Of a stretch of DNA of 64,000 bases, positions 1 through 7,480 are shown piece by piece. A program made the translations under genes and the position numbers. The notes under the pieces are model-generated. The model saw only the letters and a program-made list of their open reading frames with translations, had not been told where the DNA came from and did no database searches. Position 1 is the stretch's first letter. The number at the start of each line of letters is the position of its first letter. Location: contig NZ_BMUG01000011.1 in assembly GCF_014650075.1 (NCBI RefSeq), forward strand, positions 124,001 through 188,000, in the 5' to 3' direction. The DNA is from Streptomyces microflavus (GTDB lineage: Bacteria; Actinomycetota; Actinomycetes; Streptomycetales; Streptomycetaceae).

Positions 1-311
1 CCGCCGAGGCCCGGTCCACCGCACTGGCCCTGCGCCTCACCGGCAACCGGCTGGGCCAGGCCGCCGCTCCCGCCGCCGCGGGGCTGATCGCGGGTACGGC
101 GGGGGCGGCGGCCCCGTTCGCGCTGCTCGGCGCCCTGCTGCTGGCCGCGGCGGGCCTGGGCCTGCGCAGCGGACGAACGGCCCCGGCACCCGTACCCCCG
201 CAGCCCGCTTCCGTACAGCCGGAGCCCGCCCCCGTAACGCCTGCCGCAGACCCGATACGCGAACGGGAACAGAGCGACAACACGCCCCCGGCCACCCGCA
301 ACCGTTCCTGA
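1..311 (+). CDS. MFS transporter, C-terminal fragment (5' end outside window)
   Basis: Only the last 102 codons are present, read from base 3 to the TGA at 309-311. The fragment opens with a short charged loop (EARSTALALRLTGNRLGQ) followed by two hydrophobic Ala/Gly/Leu-rich segments. This is how the last two membrane helices of a major facilitator superfamily transporter look. A proline-rich, then charged cytoplasmic tail of about 45 residues follows. The conserved 'NRLGQAAAP' loop is common in Streptomyces MFS proteins of the drug or sugar exporter type. The substrate cannot be judged from this piece. It runs in the same direction as the ABC ATPase that follows, with a 140-base gap between them in which I see no gene. 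Confidence 0.7.
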   Translation, partial: AEARSTALALRLTGNRLGQAAAPAAAGLIAGTAGAAAPFALLGALLLAAAGLGLRSGRTAPAPVPPQPASVQPEPAPVTPAADPIREREQSDNTPPATRNRS

Positions 312-451
312 CGCACCCGCCCCACCCAACCCCGTACGCCCCACGCGTCCCAACCTTCGCGCGAGTCATTCCCACACCCCGCCCGGTGGGCTAACTTCCC
401 TCCACAGCCGCTCCCCACCGCGACGCCACACCTTCATCCCGGGGACCCTTC

Positions 452-1831
452 ATGACGCGCGCCATCTCCCTGCACCACGTCAGCAAGAGCTACGGCCGGG
501 ACCGGCGTGCCGTCGACCGGTTCACGCTCTCCATCGACCCCGGCGAGTTCGTCGTACTGCTCGGCCCCTCCGGCTGCGGCAAGTCGACCGTGCTGCGCAT
601 GATCGCGGGTCTGGAGGAGATCAGCGAGGGCGAGCTGCTGCTGGACGGCGAGTTCGCCAACCACATCCCGCCGCGCGAACGCGGGATGGCCATGGTGTTC
701 CAGAACTTCGCGCTGTACCCGAGCATGACCAACCGGGCCAACATCGGCTTCCCGCTGAAGCTGGAGAACCCGCGCGAGGACAACACCGCCCGGATCGAGG
801 CCACCGCCCGGATGCTCGGCATCGAGCACGTACTCGACCGCTACCCGGCGCAGCTCTCCGGCGGCGAGCGCCAGCGGGTGGCGATGGGCCGGGCCATCTC
901 CCGCAGGCCCTCCGTCTTCCTGATGGACGAGCCGCTCTCCAACCTGGACGCCAAGCTCCGCAACCATCTGCGCGCCGAGATCGCCCTGCTCACCAGGGAA
1001 CTCGGCGTCACCACCGTATATGTGACGCACGATCAGGCAGAGGCGATGTCCCTCGGGGACCGTGTGGCGGTGATGCGCGGCGGTGTCCTGCAGCAGGTCA
1101 GCCCGCCCCGGGACGTCTACGCGCTGCCCGACAACGTCTTCGTGGCCGCGTTCATCGGCACCCCGCGCATCAACCTCCTCCAGGCCGTCGTCCACGCCCC
1201 GCTGGAGGGGCGGATGTCGATCGACCTCGGCCGTCAGCGGCTCGCCCTGCCCGAACCCCTCAGCCCCGACCACCAGTTGCTCCGCATCCAGCAGGGCCGC
1301 CGGATCATCGTGGGGCTGCGCTCGGAGGCGGTCCGGATCGCCCCGCCCAGCCAGGCCCGCCCCGGCGAGGTGGCGCTCAGCGGGATCGTCGAGCACGTCG
1401 AGTACCAGGGCCACGAGGCGCTGGTCCACCTCAACACCGGTTCGCAGGCCGCCATCGTCCCGGACCTCGAATCGGCCCAGCCCCGGGCCATGCCCCGGCG
1501 CCGCAGGGCCGCCGCGGGCCGTCCGGGCGGGGTGCTCGGCGGTCAGGGCGGCCTCCGCGTCCTGGACCGGCTGAAGGGGCGGGCCGCGGGCCGGATCAGC
1601 GGGCCCGTCGTCGCCCTCGACGAACCCGCCCCGGACCCGGCGGCGGTCCGCACCCCGGACCGGCCCTCCGTCATCTCCGGCGACCTGGTGGTGCGCACCG
1701 GCCCCGACATGCGGCTGCGGACCGGCGGCCAGGTGCCGCTGCTGGTGGACCTGGCGCATCTGTACGTCTTCGACCACTACGGCCGCCGCATCTGCCCGCT
1801 GCCGCAGGATGTGCCCGGCCTGGACGGCTGA
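452..1831 (+). CDS. ABC transporter ATP-binding protein, sugar-type (MsiK/UgpC family)
   Basis: ATPase subunit of the carbohydrate-uptake (CUT1) class, acting on the inner face of the membrane. Walker A GPSGCGKST is at residues 38-46, the Q-loop Gln at 84, the signature LSGGE at 135-139, Walker B with DE at 159-160 and the H-loop His at 193. A TOBE-type regulatory region follows from about residue 240. At 459 residues it is longer than the usual 360-380. The excess is a basic then acidic, Gly/Pro-rich insertion at about residues 345-405 inside the C-terminal domain. No permease or binding-protein gene lies beside it, so it may serve transporters encoded elsewhere, as MsiK does in other streptomycetes. 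That shared role is inference. The start ATG was chosen because the alignment with the family begins there. Confidence 0.85.
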   Translation: MTRAISLHHVSKSYGRDRRAVDRFTLSIDPGEFVVLLGPSGCGKSTVLRMIAGLEEISEGELLLDGEFANHIPPRERGMAMVFQNFALYPSMTNRANIGFPLKLENPREDNTARIEATARMLGIEHVLDRYPAQLSGGERQRVAMGRAISRRPSVFLMDEPLSNLDAKLRNHLRAEIALLTRELGVTTVYVTHDQAEAMSLGDRVAVMRGGVLQQVSPPRDVYALPDNVFVAAFIGTPRINLLQAVVHAPLEGRMSIDLGRQRLALPEPLSPDHQLLRIQQGRRIIVGLRSEAVRIAPPSQARPGEVALSGIVEHVEYQGHEALVHLNTGSQAAIVPDLESAQPRAMPRRRRAAAGRPGGVLGGQGGLRVLDRLKGRAAGRISGPVVALDEPAPDPAAVRTPDRPSVISGDLVVRTGPDMRLRTGGQVPLLVDLAHLYVFDHYGRRICPLPQDVPGLDG

Positions 1832-1901
1832 GGCCTCCTCTTCGGACCGGGCGCACGCCTCCCGGCGTGACCGGCGTCTCCGGGAGCTCCCTGGCGTCGG
1901 A

Positions 1902-1920
1902 AAACTAACGGCGCTAGTTT
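1902..1920. promoter_or_regulatory. Putative TetR operator upstream of the aldehyde dehydrogenase operon
   Basis: AAACTAACGGCGCTAGTTT is a 19-bp near-perfect palindrome: 16 of 18 arm positions pair around a central G. It lies 58 bases before the start codon at 1978. Nearly the same sequence is found at 7420-7438, between the TetR gene that ends at 6714 and the acyl-CoA dehydrogenase at 7481. Both sites fit the consensus AACTARCRGYGCTARTT, so the TetR encoded at 6714-7400 is the likely binder. Confidence 0.65.
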
Positions 1921-1977
1921 GTGCGGTGGGGGACATCACGTCGGCGCTCCGCACAGCCCGTCCGGGAGGAAACAGCC

Positions 1978-3372
1978 ATGAAGGCCCATGACCAGATGTA
2001 CATCGGCGGCGCGTGGCGGCCCGCCGTCGGCCAGGACACGATCGCGGTCGTGAACCCGGCCGACGAGCAGCTCATCGGCCATGTACCGGCGGGCACGGCC
2101 GAGGACGTCGACGCGGCGGTAAAGGCCGCCTGCGCCGCGTTCCCCGGCTGGGCCGCCACCCCGCCCGCCGAGCGCGCCGCCCGGCTCTCCGCCCTGAGCG
2201 ACGCGCTGGTCGCCCGCAAGGACGAGCTGGCCGAGACGATCACGGCCGAGCTGGGCTCGCCGCTGCCGCTCTCGCAGATGGTCCACGCGGGCGTCCCGGT
2301 CCTGGTCGCCGCCTCGTACGCCGAACTGGCCGCGTCGTACGCCTTCGAGGAGAGGATCGGCAACTCCACCGTCCTGCTGGAGCCGGTCGGGGTCGTCGGC
2401 GCGATCACCCCCTGGAACTACCCGCTCCACCAGATCGTCGCCAAGGTCGCCCCCGCGCTCGCCGCCGGCTGCACGGTCGTCCTCAAGCCGGCCGAGGACA
2501 CCCCGCTCACCGCCCAGCTCTTCGCCGAGGCCACCGAGGCCGCCGGGCTGCCCGCCGGGGTCTTCAACCTGGTCACCGGCCTCGGCCCGGTCGCCGGTCA
2601 GGCGCTCGCCGAGCACGATGGCGTCGACCTGGTCTCGTTCACCGGCTCGACCGCCGTGGGCAGGCAGATCGGTGCCACCGCCGGAGGCGCGGTCAAGCGC
2701 GTCGCCCTCGAACTCGGCGGCAAGTCCGCCAACGTGATCCTCCCCGGCGCCGACCTCGCCAAGGCGGTCAACGTCGGCATCGCCAACGTGATGACCAACT
2801 CCGGCCAGACGTGCAGCGCCTGGACCCGGATGCTGGTCGACGCCGAACGGTACGAGGAGGCCGTGGAGCTCGCGGCGCAGGCCGTGCTCAAGTACGCGCC
2901 CGGCGAGCGGGTCGGCCCGCTCGTCAACGCCAAGCAGCAGGCCCGGGTGCTGGGTTACATCCGGAAGGGGATGGACGAGGGCGCCCGGCTGATCGCGGGC
3001 GGCCCCGACGCGCCCCTGGAGACCGGCTACTACGTCAGCCCCACCGTCTTCGCCGATGTCACCCCGGACATGACCATCGCCCAGGAGGAGATCTTCGGCC
3101 CGGTGGTCTCGATCCTGCGGTACGAGGACGTGGACGACGCCCTCCGTATCGCCAACGACACCGTGTACGGCCTCGCGGGAGCCGTGTGGGCGGCCGACGA
3201 CGAGGAGGCGGTCGCCTTCGCCCGCCGGATGGACACCGGGCAGGTCGACATCAACGGCGGCCGGTTCAACCCGCTGGCCCCCTTCGGCGGTTACAAGCAG
3301 TCGGGGGTCGGCCGCGAGCTGGGCCCGCACGGTCTGGCGGAGTACCTCCAGACCAAGTCGCTCCAGTTCTGA
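1978..3372 (+). CDS. NAD(P)-dependent aldehyde dehydrogenase
   Basis: Oxidises an aldehyde to the carboxylic acid with NAD(P)+ in the cytoplasm. At 464 residues it has normal family length. The cofactor loop PWNYP is at 145-149, the general-base Glu245 in ELGGKS and the nucleophile Cys279 in GQTCS. The start at 1978 follows a good ribosome site (GGGAGGA, 1964-1970). A longer reading from 1921 would run through the operator and has no such site. It is followed after 33 bases by a zinc alcohol dehydrogenase on the same strand. The two probably form an alcohol-to-aldehyde-to-acid operon under the 1902-1920 palindrome. The natural substrate is not evident from the sequence. Confidence 0.9.
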   Translation: MKAHDQMYIGGAWRPAVGQDTIAVVNPADEQLIGHVPAGTAEDVDAAVKAACAAFPGWAATPPAERAARLSALSDALVARKDELAETITAELGSPLPLSQMVHAGVPVLVAASYAELAASYAFEERIGNSTVLLEPVGVVGAITPWNYPLHQIVAKVAPALAAGCTVVLKPAEDTPLTAQLFAEATEAAGLPAGVFNLVTGLGPVAGQALAEHDGVDLVSFTGSTAVGRQIGATAGGAVKRVALELGGKSANVILPGADLAKAVNVGIANVMTNSGQTCSAWTRMLVDAERYEEAVELAAQAVLKYAPGERVGPLVNAKQQARVLGYIRKGMDEGARLIAGGPDAPLETGYYVSPTVFADVTPDMTIAQEEIFGPVVSILRYEDVDDALRIANDTVYGLAGAVWAADDEEAVAFARRMDTGQVDINGGRFNPLAPFGGYKQSGVGRELGPHGLAEYLQTKSLQF

Positions 3373-3405
3373 TCCCCGTAACCCTGCTGCTGAAGGAGCC
3401 TGTTC

Positions 3406-4485
3406 GTGGTCCGCGCCGCCGTACTGCCCGCCGTCGGAGCTCCCCTGGAGATCACCGACATCGTCCTGCCGGAGCCCGGCCCCGGTCAGGTGCGCATCGC
3501 GCTCGCCGCGGCGGGCGTCTGCCACTCCGACCTGTCCCTGACCAACGGCACCATGCGGGTCCCGGTGCCCGCCGTCCTCGGCCATGAGGGAGCCGGTACG
3601 GTCCTGGCGGTCGGCGAGGGCGTCACGCATGTCGCGCCCGGTGACGGCGTGGTCCTCAACTGGGCCCCCTCCTGCGGGGTCTGCTTCCACTGCGGGATCG
3701 GCGAGGTCTGGCTCTGCGCCGACGCCCTGAAGGGGACCGCCAACCTCCACGCCCGTACGGCGGACGGCACCGACCTCCACCCCGGCCTCAACGTGGCGGC
3801 CTTCGCGGAGGAGACCGTCGTCGCCGCGAACTGCGTGCTCCCGGCCCCCGACGGCATTCCGCTCACCGACGCCGCCCTCCTCGGCTGCGCGGTCCTCACC
3901 GGCTACGGGGCGATCCACCACAGCGCCAGGGTCCGCGAGGGCGAGAGCGTCGTGGTCTTCGGGATCGGCGGCGTCGGCCTCGCCGTGCTCCAGGCCGCCC
4001 GGATCGCGGGCGCCTCCCGGATCATCGCGGTCGACGTCTCCCCGGCCAAGGAGGAGCTGGCCCGGCAGGCCGGCGCGACCGACTACGTCATCGCCTCCGC
4101 CACCACCCCGCGCGAGATCCGCAAGCTCACCGGCGGCCAGGGCACGGACGTGGCCGTGGAGTGCGTCGGCCGGCCCGCGACCATCCGGGCCGCCTGGGAG
4201 TCCACCCGGCGCGGCGGGCGCACCACGGTCGTCGGGATCGGCGGCAAGGACCAGGAGGTCACCTTCAACGCCCTGGAGATCTTCCACTGGGGCCGGTCCC
4301 TGACGGGCTGCGTCTACGGCAACAGCGACCCGGCCCGCGATCTGCCGGCCCTGGCCGACCACATCCGCGCGGGCCGTTTCGACCTGTCGATGATGGTCAC
4401 CGAACGCATCGCCCTGGACGGTATCCCCGCCGCGTTCGACAACATGATCGCGGGCAAGGGCGGCCGGGCCCTCGTCGTCTTCTAG
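3406..4485 (+). CDS. Zinc-dependent alcohol dehydrogenase (class III-like MDR)
   Basis: Medium-chain dehydrogenase/reductase of 359 residues that oxidises an alcohol with NAD+. Catalytic zinc ligands Cys39 and the GHEGAG block with His60-Glu61 are present. The four structural-zinc cysteines are 90, 93, 96 and 104. A Rossmann fingerprint GIGGVG follows at about residue 187. It starts with GTG after an AAGGAG ribosome site (3391-3396). It resembles the mycothiol-dependent formaldehyde dehydrogenase at 40515 but is a different paralogue. It sits downstream of the aldehyde dehydrogenase, which would use its product. Its stop overlaps the stop of the convergent PPK2 gene in the four bases CTAG. 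Confidence 0.88.
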   Translation: MVRAAVLPAVGAPLEITDIVLPEPGPGQVRIALAAAGVCHSDLSLTNGTMRVPVPAVLGHEGAGTVLAVGEGVTHVAPGDGVVLNWAPSCGVCFHCGIGEVWLCADALKGTANLHARTADGTDLHPGLNVAAFAEETVVAANCVLPAPDGIPLTDAALLGCAVLTGYGAIHHSARVREGESVVVFGIGGVGLAVLQAARIAGASRIIAVDVSPAKEELARQAGATDYVIASATTPREIRKLTGGQGTDVAVECVGRPATIRAAWESTRRGGRTTVVGIGGKDQEVTFNALEIFHWGRSLTGCVYGNSDPARDLPALADHIRAGRFDLSMMVTERIALDGIPAAFDNMIAGKGGRALVVF

Positions 4486-5519
4486 TAGTCCGTGGTCCGG
4501 GAGGTGGACGTCACCGGACCCAGCAGCCGGGCGTCCATCTCGCCCTCCTCGAAGAGCCGGGAGGCCGGGCCCACGATCAGCGGGTCCGGCGCCCCGACGA
4601 CCTCCGGGTCCTTGCCCGGGTAGTCGAAGCGGTCCAGCACATGCCGCATCGCCTCCAGCCGGGCCCGCTTCTTGTCGTTGCTCTTCACCACCGTCCAGGG
4701 CGCGTCGGCCGTGTCGGTGTGGAAGAGCATCAGCTCCTTGGCCTCGGTGTACTCGTCCCACTTGTCCAGCGAGGCGAGGTCGACGGGGCTCAGTTTCCAC
4801 CGTCGTACGGGGTCGATCTGCCGGATCATGAACCGGTTGCGCTGCTCGTTGCGGGAGACGGAGAACCAGAACTTCACCAGGTGGATGCCGTCCCGGGCGA
4901 GCATCCGCTCGAAGCCGGGCGCCTGGTGCATGAACTCCAGGTACTCGCGGGTCGTGCAGAACCCCATCACCCGCTCGACCCCGGCCCGGTTGTACCAGGA
5001 GCGGTCGAAGAGCACGATCTCCCCGGCGCTCGGCAGATGCGCCGCGTACCGCTGGAAGTACCACTGGGTGCGCTCACGTTCGGTGGGCTTCTCCAGGGCC
5101 ACGATGCGGGCACCACGCGGATTCAGATGCTCGGTGAACCGCTTGATGGTGCCGCCCTTGCCCGCCGCGTCCCGCCCCTCGAAGAGGATCACCAGCCGCT
5201 CGTCGCGCTCCTTCACCCAGTGCTGGAGCTTCAGCAGCTCTATCTGGAGGGCGCGCTTGGCCTTCTCGTAGTCGCGGCGCCGGAGCTTGTTCTCGTACGG
5301 GTAGTCCTCCCGCCACGCGTCCCGGGCATGGCCGTCCGGCTCGACCAGGACCGGGTCGTCGTCACCGCTGTCGGCCACGCGGAAGCCGTCGAGGTACGGC
5401 CCGCCGAAGCGGGCCGCCCGCGCGGCCTCCTCGCGGGCGGCCTTCTTCTTCGCCCCGTTGCGGCCATTACTGCCACTACGGCCATTACGGTCGCCGTGCG
5501 CTCCGGTACTCCGCGTCAT
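4482..5519 (-). CDS. ppk2: Polyphosphate kinase 2 (PPK2) family protein
   Basis: Transfers phosphate between inorganic polyphosphate and nucleotides in the cytoplasm. The 345-residue protein has a basic, low-complexity N-terminus (about 30 residues rich in Gly, Lys, Arg and Asn). The PPK2 core follows: Walker A-like EGRDAAGKGGT, the DRSWYNRAGVERVMG block and the conserved WKLSPVDL..WDEYTEAK region. It is a one-domain PPK2. Whether it prefers mono- or diphosphates cannot be settled by eye. The upstream EamA gene on the same strand overlaps the first 35 bases of this gene, so the two are probably translationally coupled. A later internal start is possible because the first 30 residues are poorly conserved. 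Confidence 0.88.
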   Translation of the reverse strand: MTRSTGAHGDRNGRSGSNGRNGAKKKAAREEAARAARFGGPYLDGFRVADSGDDDPVLVEPDGHARDAWREDYPYENKLRRRDYEKAKRALQIELLKLQHWVKERDERLVILFEGRDAAGKGGTIKRFTEHLNPRGARIVALEKPTERERTQWYFQRYAAHLPSAGEIVLFDRSWYNRAGVERVMGFCTTREYLEFMHQAPGFERMLARDGIHLVKFWFSVSRNEQRNRFMIRQIDPVRRWKLSPVDLASLDKWDEYTEAKELMLFHTDTADAPWTVVKSNDKKRARLEAMRHVLDRFDYPGKDPEVVGAPDPLIVGPASRLFEEGEMDARLLGPVTSTSRTTDY

Positions 5520-6459
5520 GACGGTTTCCCTCCACCGGCCGGTCCGGATTTCCGCGTGTGGGCCCAGTCTGCTGACGGCTCCGGGAGACCGCCACCCCGG
5601 CCAGGCAGAGCAGCCCCCCGAGGACCCCGAGCAGGGTCGGCACCTCGTCCAGCAGCACCCACGCCATGAGCACCACGATCGCCGGGACCGCGTACGTGGT
5701 GGCGCCCATCCGGCCCGCGGTGGTCCGGGCCAGCGCGTAGCCCCAGGTGGTGAAGGCCAGTGCGGTCGGGAACACGCCCAGGTAGATCATGTTCAGGGTC
5801 GCGGACATCGGCGCGTCGGCCGCCTCGGAGATCAGCACCCCGGTGAACGGCAGGCAGGCGACGGCGCCGATCAGGCAGCCGAAGGTGTTGATCTGGAGCG
5901 AGGAGCCGTACGCGAGCGCCGGCTTCTGGCTCACCACGCCCAGCGCGTACACCACTGCCGCCAGCAGGCAGAGGGCCACGCCCAGCACGGACGAGGTGCC
6001 GTGCCCGGACATCGCGAGGCCGACGACGACCGCACCCGAGAACGAGATGCCCATCCCCAGGAGCAGGCGGCGGGGCAGCCCCTCGCCGAGCATCCGGGCG
6101 CCCAGCAGCGCCATCAGGATCGGCCCGATGTTCACCAGCATCGCCGCCGTACCGGCGTCGACCTCCTGCTCGCCCCAGTTGAGCGCCACCATGTAGAGCC
6201 CGAACCACAGCACCCCGGACGTGATGATCCCGCGCCAGGCGCCGCGTCCGGGCAGCCCCTCCCGGCGTAGGAGGAGGATCGCCCCGAGCACCAGCACGCC
6301 CGCGAGGAGCCGCCCGAGGGCCAGGGCGCCGGGGGAGTAGGCCTCGCCCGCACTGCGGATGGAGACGAAGGCGGAGGCCCACAGCACGACGGTGGTGCAG
6401 GCGGCGGCGGTGGCGCGCCAGGATCGGGCGGGGGCGGAGTCGGCCGGGGTCGTCGTCAT
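5485..6459 (-). CDS. EamA/DMT-family metabolite exporter
   Basis: Integral membrane protein of the drug/metabolite transporter family with about ten hydrophobic helices in two EamA repeats. Features include the first-helix motif 'WASAFVSIRSAG' and the end-of-repeat motif 'YLGVFPTALAFTTWGYAL' typical of RhaT/YdcZ-like permeases. I chose the ATG at 6459 (MTTTPADSAP) because the residues before it in the longer reading are not membrane-like and would overlap a possible operator. That gives 324 residues, a normal length. The substrate is unknown; family members export amino acids or related metabolites. Its 3' end runs 35 bases into the PPK2 gene on the same strand. Confidence 0.82.
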   Translation of the reverse strand: MTTTPADSAPARSWRATAAACTTVVLWASAFVSIRSAGEAYSPGALALGRLLAGVLVLGAILLLRREGLPGRGAWRGIITSGVLWFGLYMVALNWGEQEVDAGTAAMLVNIGPILMALLGARMLGEGLPRRLLLGMGISFSGAVVVGLAMSGHGTSSVLGVALCLLAAVVYALGVVSQKPALAYGSSLQINTFGCLIGAVACLPFTGVLISEAADAPMSATLNMIYLGVFPTALAFTTWGYALARTTAGRMGATTYAVPAIVVLMAWVLLDEVPTLLGVLGGLLCLAGVAVSRSRQQTGPTRGNPDRPVEGNRHDAEYRSARRP

Positions 6460-6498
6460 GGCCACGACCGTAGGGCCGAAACGGTTCGCCCCCCACCG

Positions 6499-6534
6499 AA
6501 TTGTCGGCAACCGTCAATCGACGGCCGGCAAGTT
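6499..6534. promoter_or_regulatory. Imperfect inverted repeat upstream of the EamA gene
   Basis: Two inverted pieces read AATTGTCGGCAACCGTC on the left and GACGGCCGGCAAGTT on the right. The second is a close reverse complement of the first. The inner CCGTC/GACGG arms (6511-6515 and 6520-6524) pair perfectly. The site starts 40 bases before the EamA start codon and is a candidate repressor or activator site. The regulator is unknown. Confidence 0.35.
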
Positions 6535-6535
6535 C

Positions 6536-6697
6536 CAGCCCGTCCGGCGTTTGAGGACGGAGGCCGTCACCCTCAGCCCGTCCGGCGTTTGAGGACGGAA
6601 CCGTGGCGGTGGCACCGGGCAACCCCTTCCGTGTCCGGGAAGCCCGGGCGCCGCCCATCCCGGGCAAGGGTTCCGTCCTCAAACGCCGGACGGGCTG
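6536..6697. repeat. Three copies of a Streptomyces intergenic repeat, two forming a 29-bp inverted repeat
   Basis: A 26-base unit beginning CAGCCCGTCCGGCG and ending TTTGAGGACGGA is present at 6536-6561, at 6574-6599 and inverted at 6672-6697. The second and third copies extend to a perfect 29-base inverted repeat (6574-6602 with 6669-6697). This could fold into a strong hairpin just after the stop of the TetR gene. This family of intergenic repeats is common in Streptomyces genomes. Here it probably ends transcription of the TetR gene. Confidence 0.85.
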
Positions 6698-6713
6698 CAG
6701 TGGGCAGACCGCG

Positions 6714-7400
6714 TCAAGGACGCTTCGGCGCACGCCGAACCGTTTCCGTGGGCCGCGCGTACTCCTCGTACTGCAGCGCCAACCCGTCCAGCAACGCCCG
6801 CAGCCCCGTCTCGAACGCCCCCTCGTCCACCTGCCGCCGGTGGTCGGCCAGCAGGTGCGCCTGGCCCAGGTGCGGGTAGTCGGCCGGGTCGTACGCGCTC
6901 TCGTCGTCCACGAAGCCCCCGGCGAAGGAGCCCAGCGCCGAGCCGGTGATGAAGTACCGCATCAGCGCCCCGATCCGGGTCGCCTGCGCCGGCGGCCACC
7001 CCGCGCCCACCATCGCCCCGAACACCGCGTCGGCGACCCGCAGCCCCGCCGGCCGGCGCCCCGGGCCCCGGGCGAGGACCGGGACGATGTGCGGGTGCGC
7101 GGCGAGGGCCGCCCGGTAGGAGAGCGCCCAGTCGTGCAGCGCCTCGCGCCAGTCCCGGGCGTCGGACTCCTCGAACATCGACAGATCGACCTGTACGGAG
7201 ACGGCGTCGGCGACCGCGTCGAGGATCTCGTCCTTGTTCCGGAAGTGGTTGTAGAGAGAGGGCCCGCTGACCCCCAGGACGGCCGCCAGCCGACGCGTGG
7301 AGACGGCGTCGAGCCCTTCGGAGTCCACGAGGGAGCTCGCCGCCTCGACGATGCGGTCTCTGCTGAGAAGGGGCTTGCGCGGTCGGGCCATGCGGCTCAT
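6714..7400 (-). CDS. TetR/AcrR family transcriptional regulator
   Basis: Repressor-type DNA-binding protein of 228 residues, using the ATG at 7400; an ATG at 7391 is also possible. The N-terminal helix-turn-helix reads RDRIVEAASSLVDSEGLDAV then STRRLAAVLGVSGPSLYNHF, and a larger ligand-binding C-terminal domain follows. It is divergent from the acyl-CoA dehydrogenase at 7481. A palindrome at 7420-7438 lies between the two starts, and the same palindrome occurs before the aldehyde dehydrogenase operon at 1902-1920. The likely job is repression of itself, the acyl-CoA dehydrogenase and the distant dehydrogenase operon until an acyl-CoA or related ligand is present. The ligand is inference. Confidence 0.87.
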   Translation of the reverse strand: MSRMARPRKPLLSRDRIVEAASSLVDSEGLDAVSTRRLAAVLGVSGPSLYNHFRNKDEILDAVADAVSVQVDLSMFEESDARDWREALHDWALSYRAALAAHPHIVPVLARGPGRRPAGLRVADAVFGAMVGAGWPPAQATRIGALMRYFITGSALGSFAGGFVDDESAYDPADYPHLGQAHLLADHRRQVDEGAFETGLRALLDGLALQYEEYARPTETVRRAPKRP

Positions 7401-7419
7401 AGTAGGCGCTGCGAACCAG

Positions 7420-7438
7420 AAACTAGCAGTGCTAATTA
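7420..7438. promoter_or_regulatory. Putative TetR operator in the tetR / acyl-CoA dehydrogenase divergon
   Basis: AAACTAGCAGTGCTAATTA is a 19-bp imperfect palindrome that pairs at seven of nine arm positions. It lies 20 bases before the TetR start and 43 bases before the dehydrogenase start. It matches the site at 1902-1920 at the key positions AACTA and GCTA. Confidence 0.65.
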
Positions 7439-7480
7439 AAGCGCTGCGCGAGAAGCCGTACGAGGAGTGGGTGGCGCGCA

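Noticed and set aside
1936..5064. Very long minus-strand reading frame of 1042 codons opposite the ALDH/ADH operon
   Set aside because: It is an antisense shadow due to high GC; it covers three real genes with family motifs.
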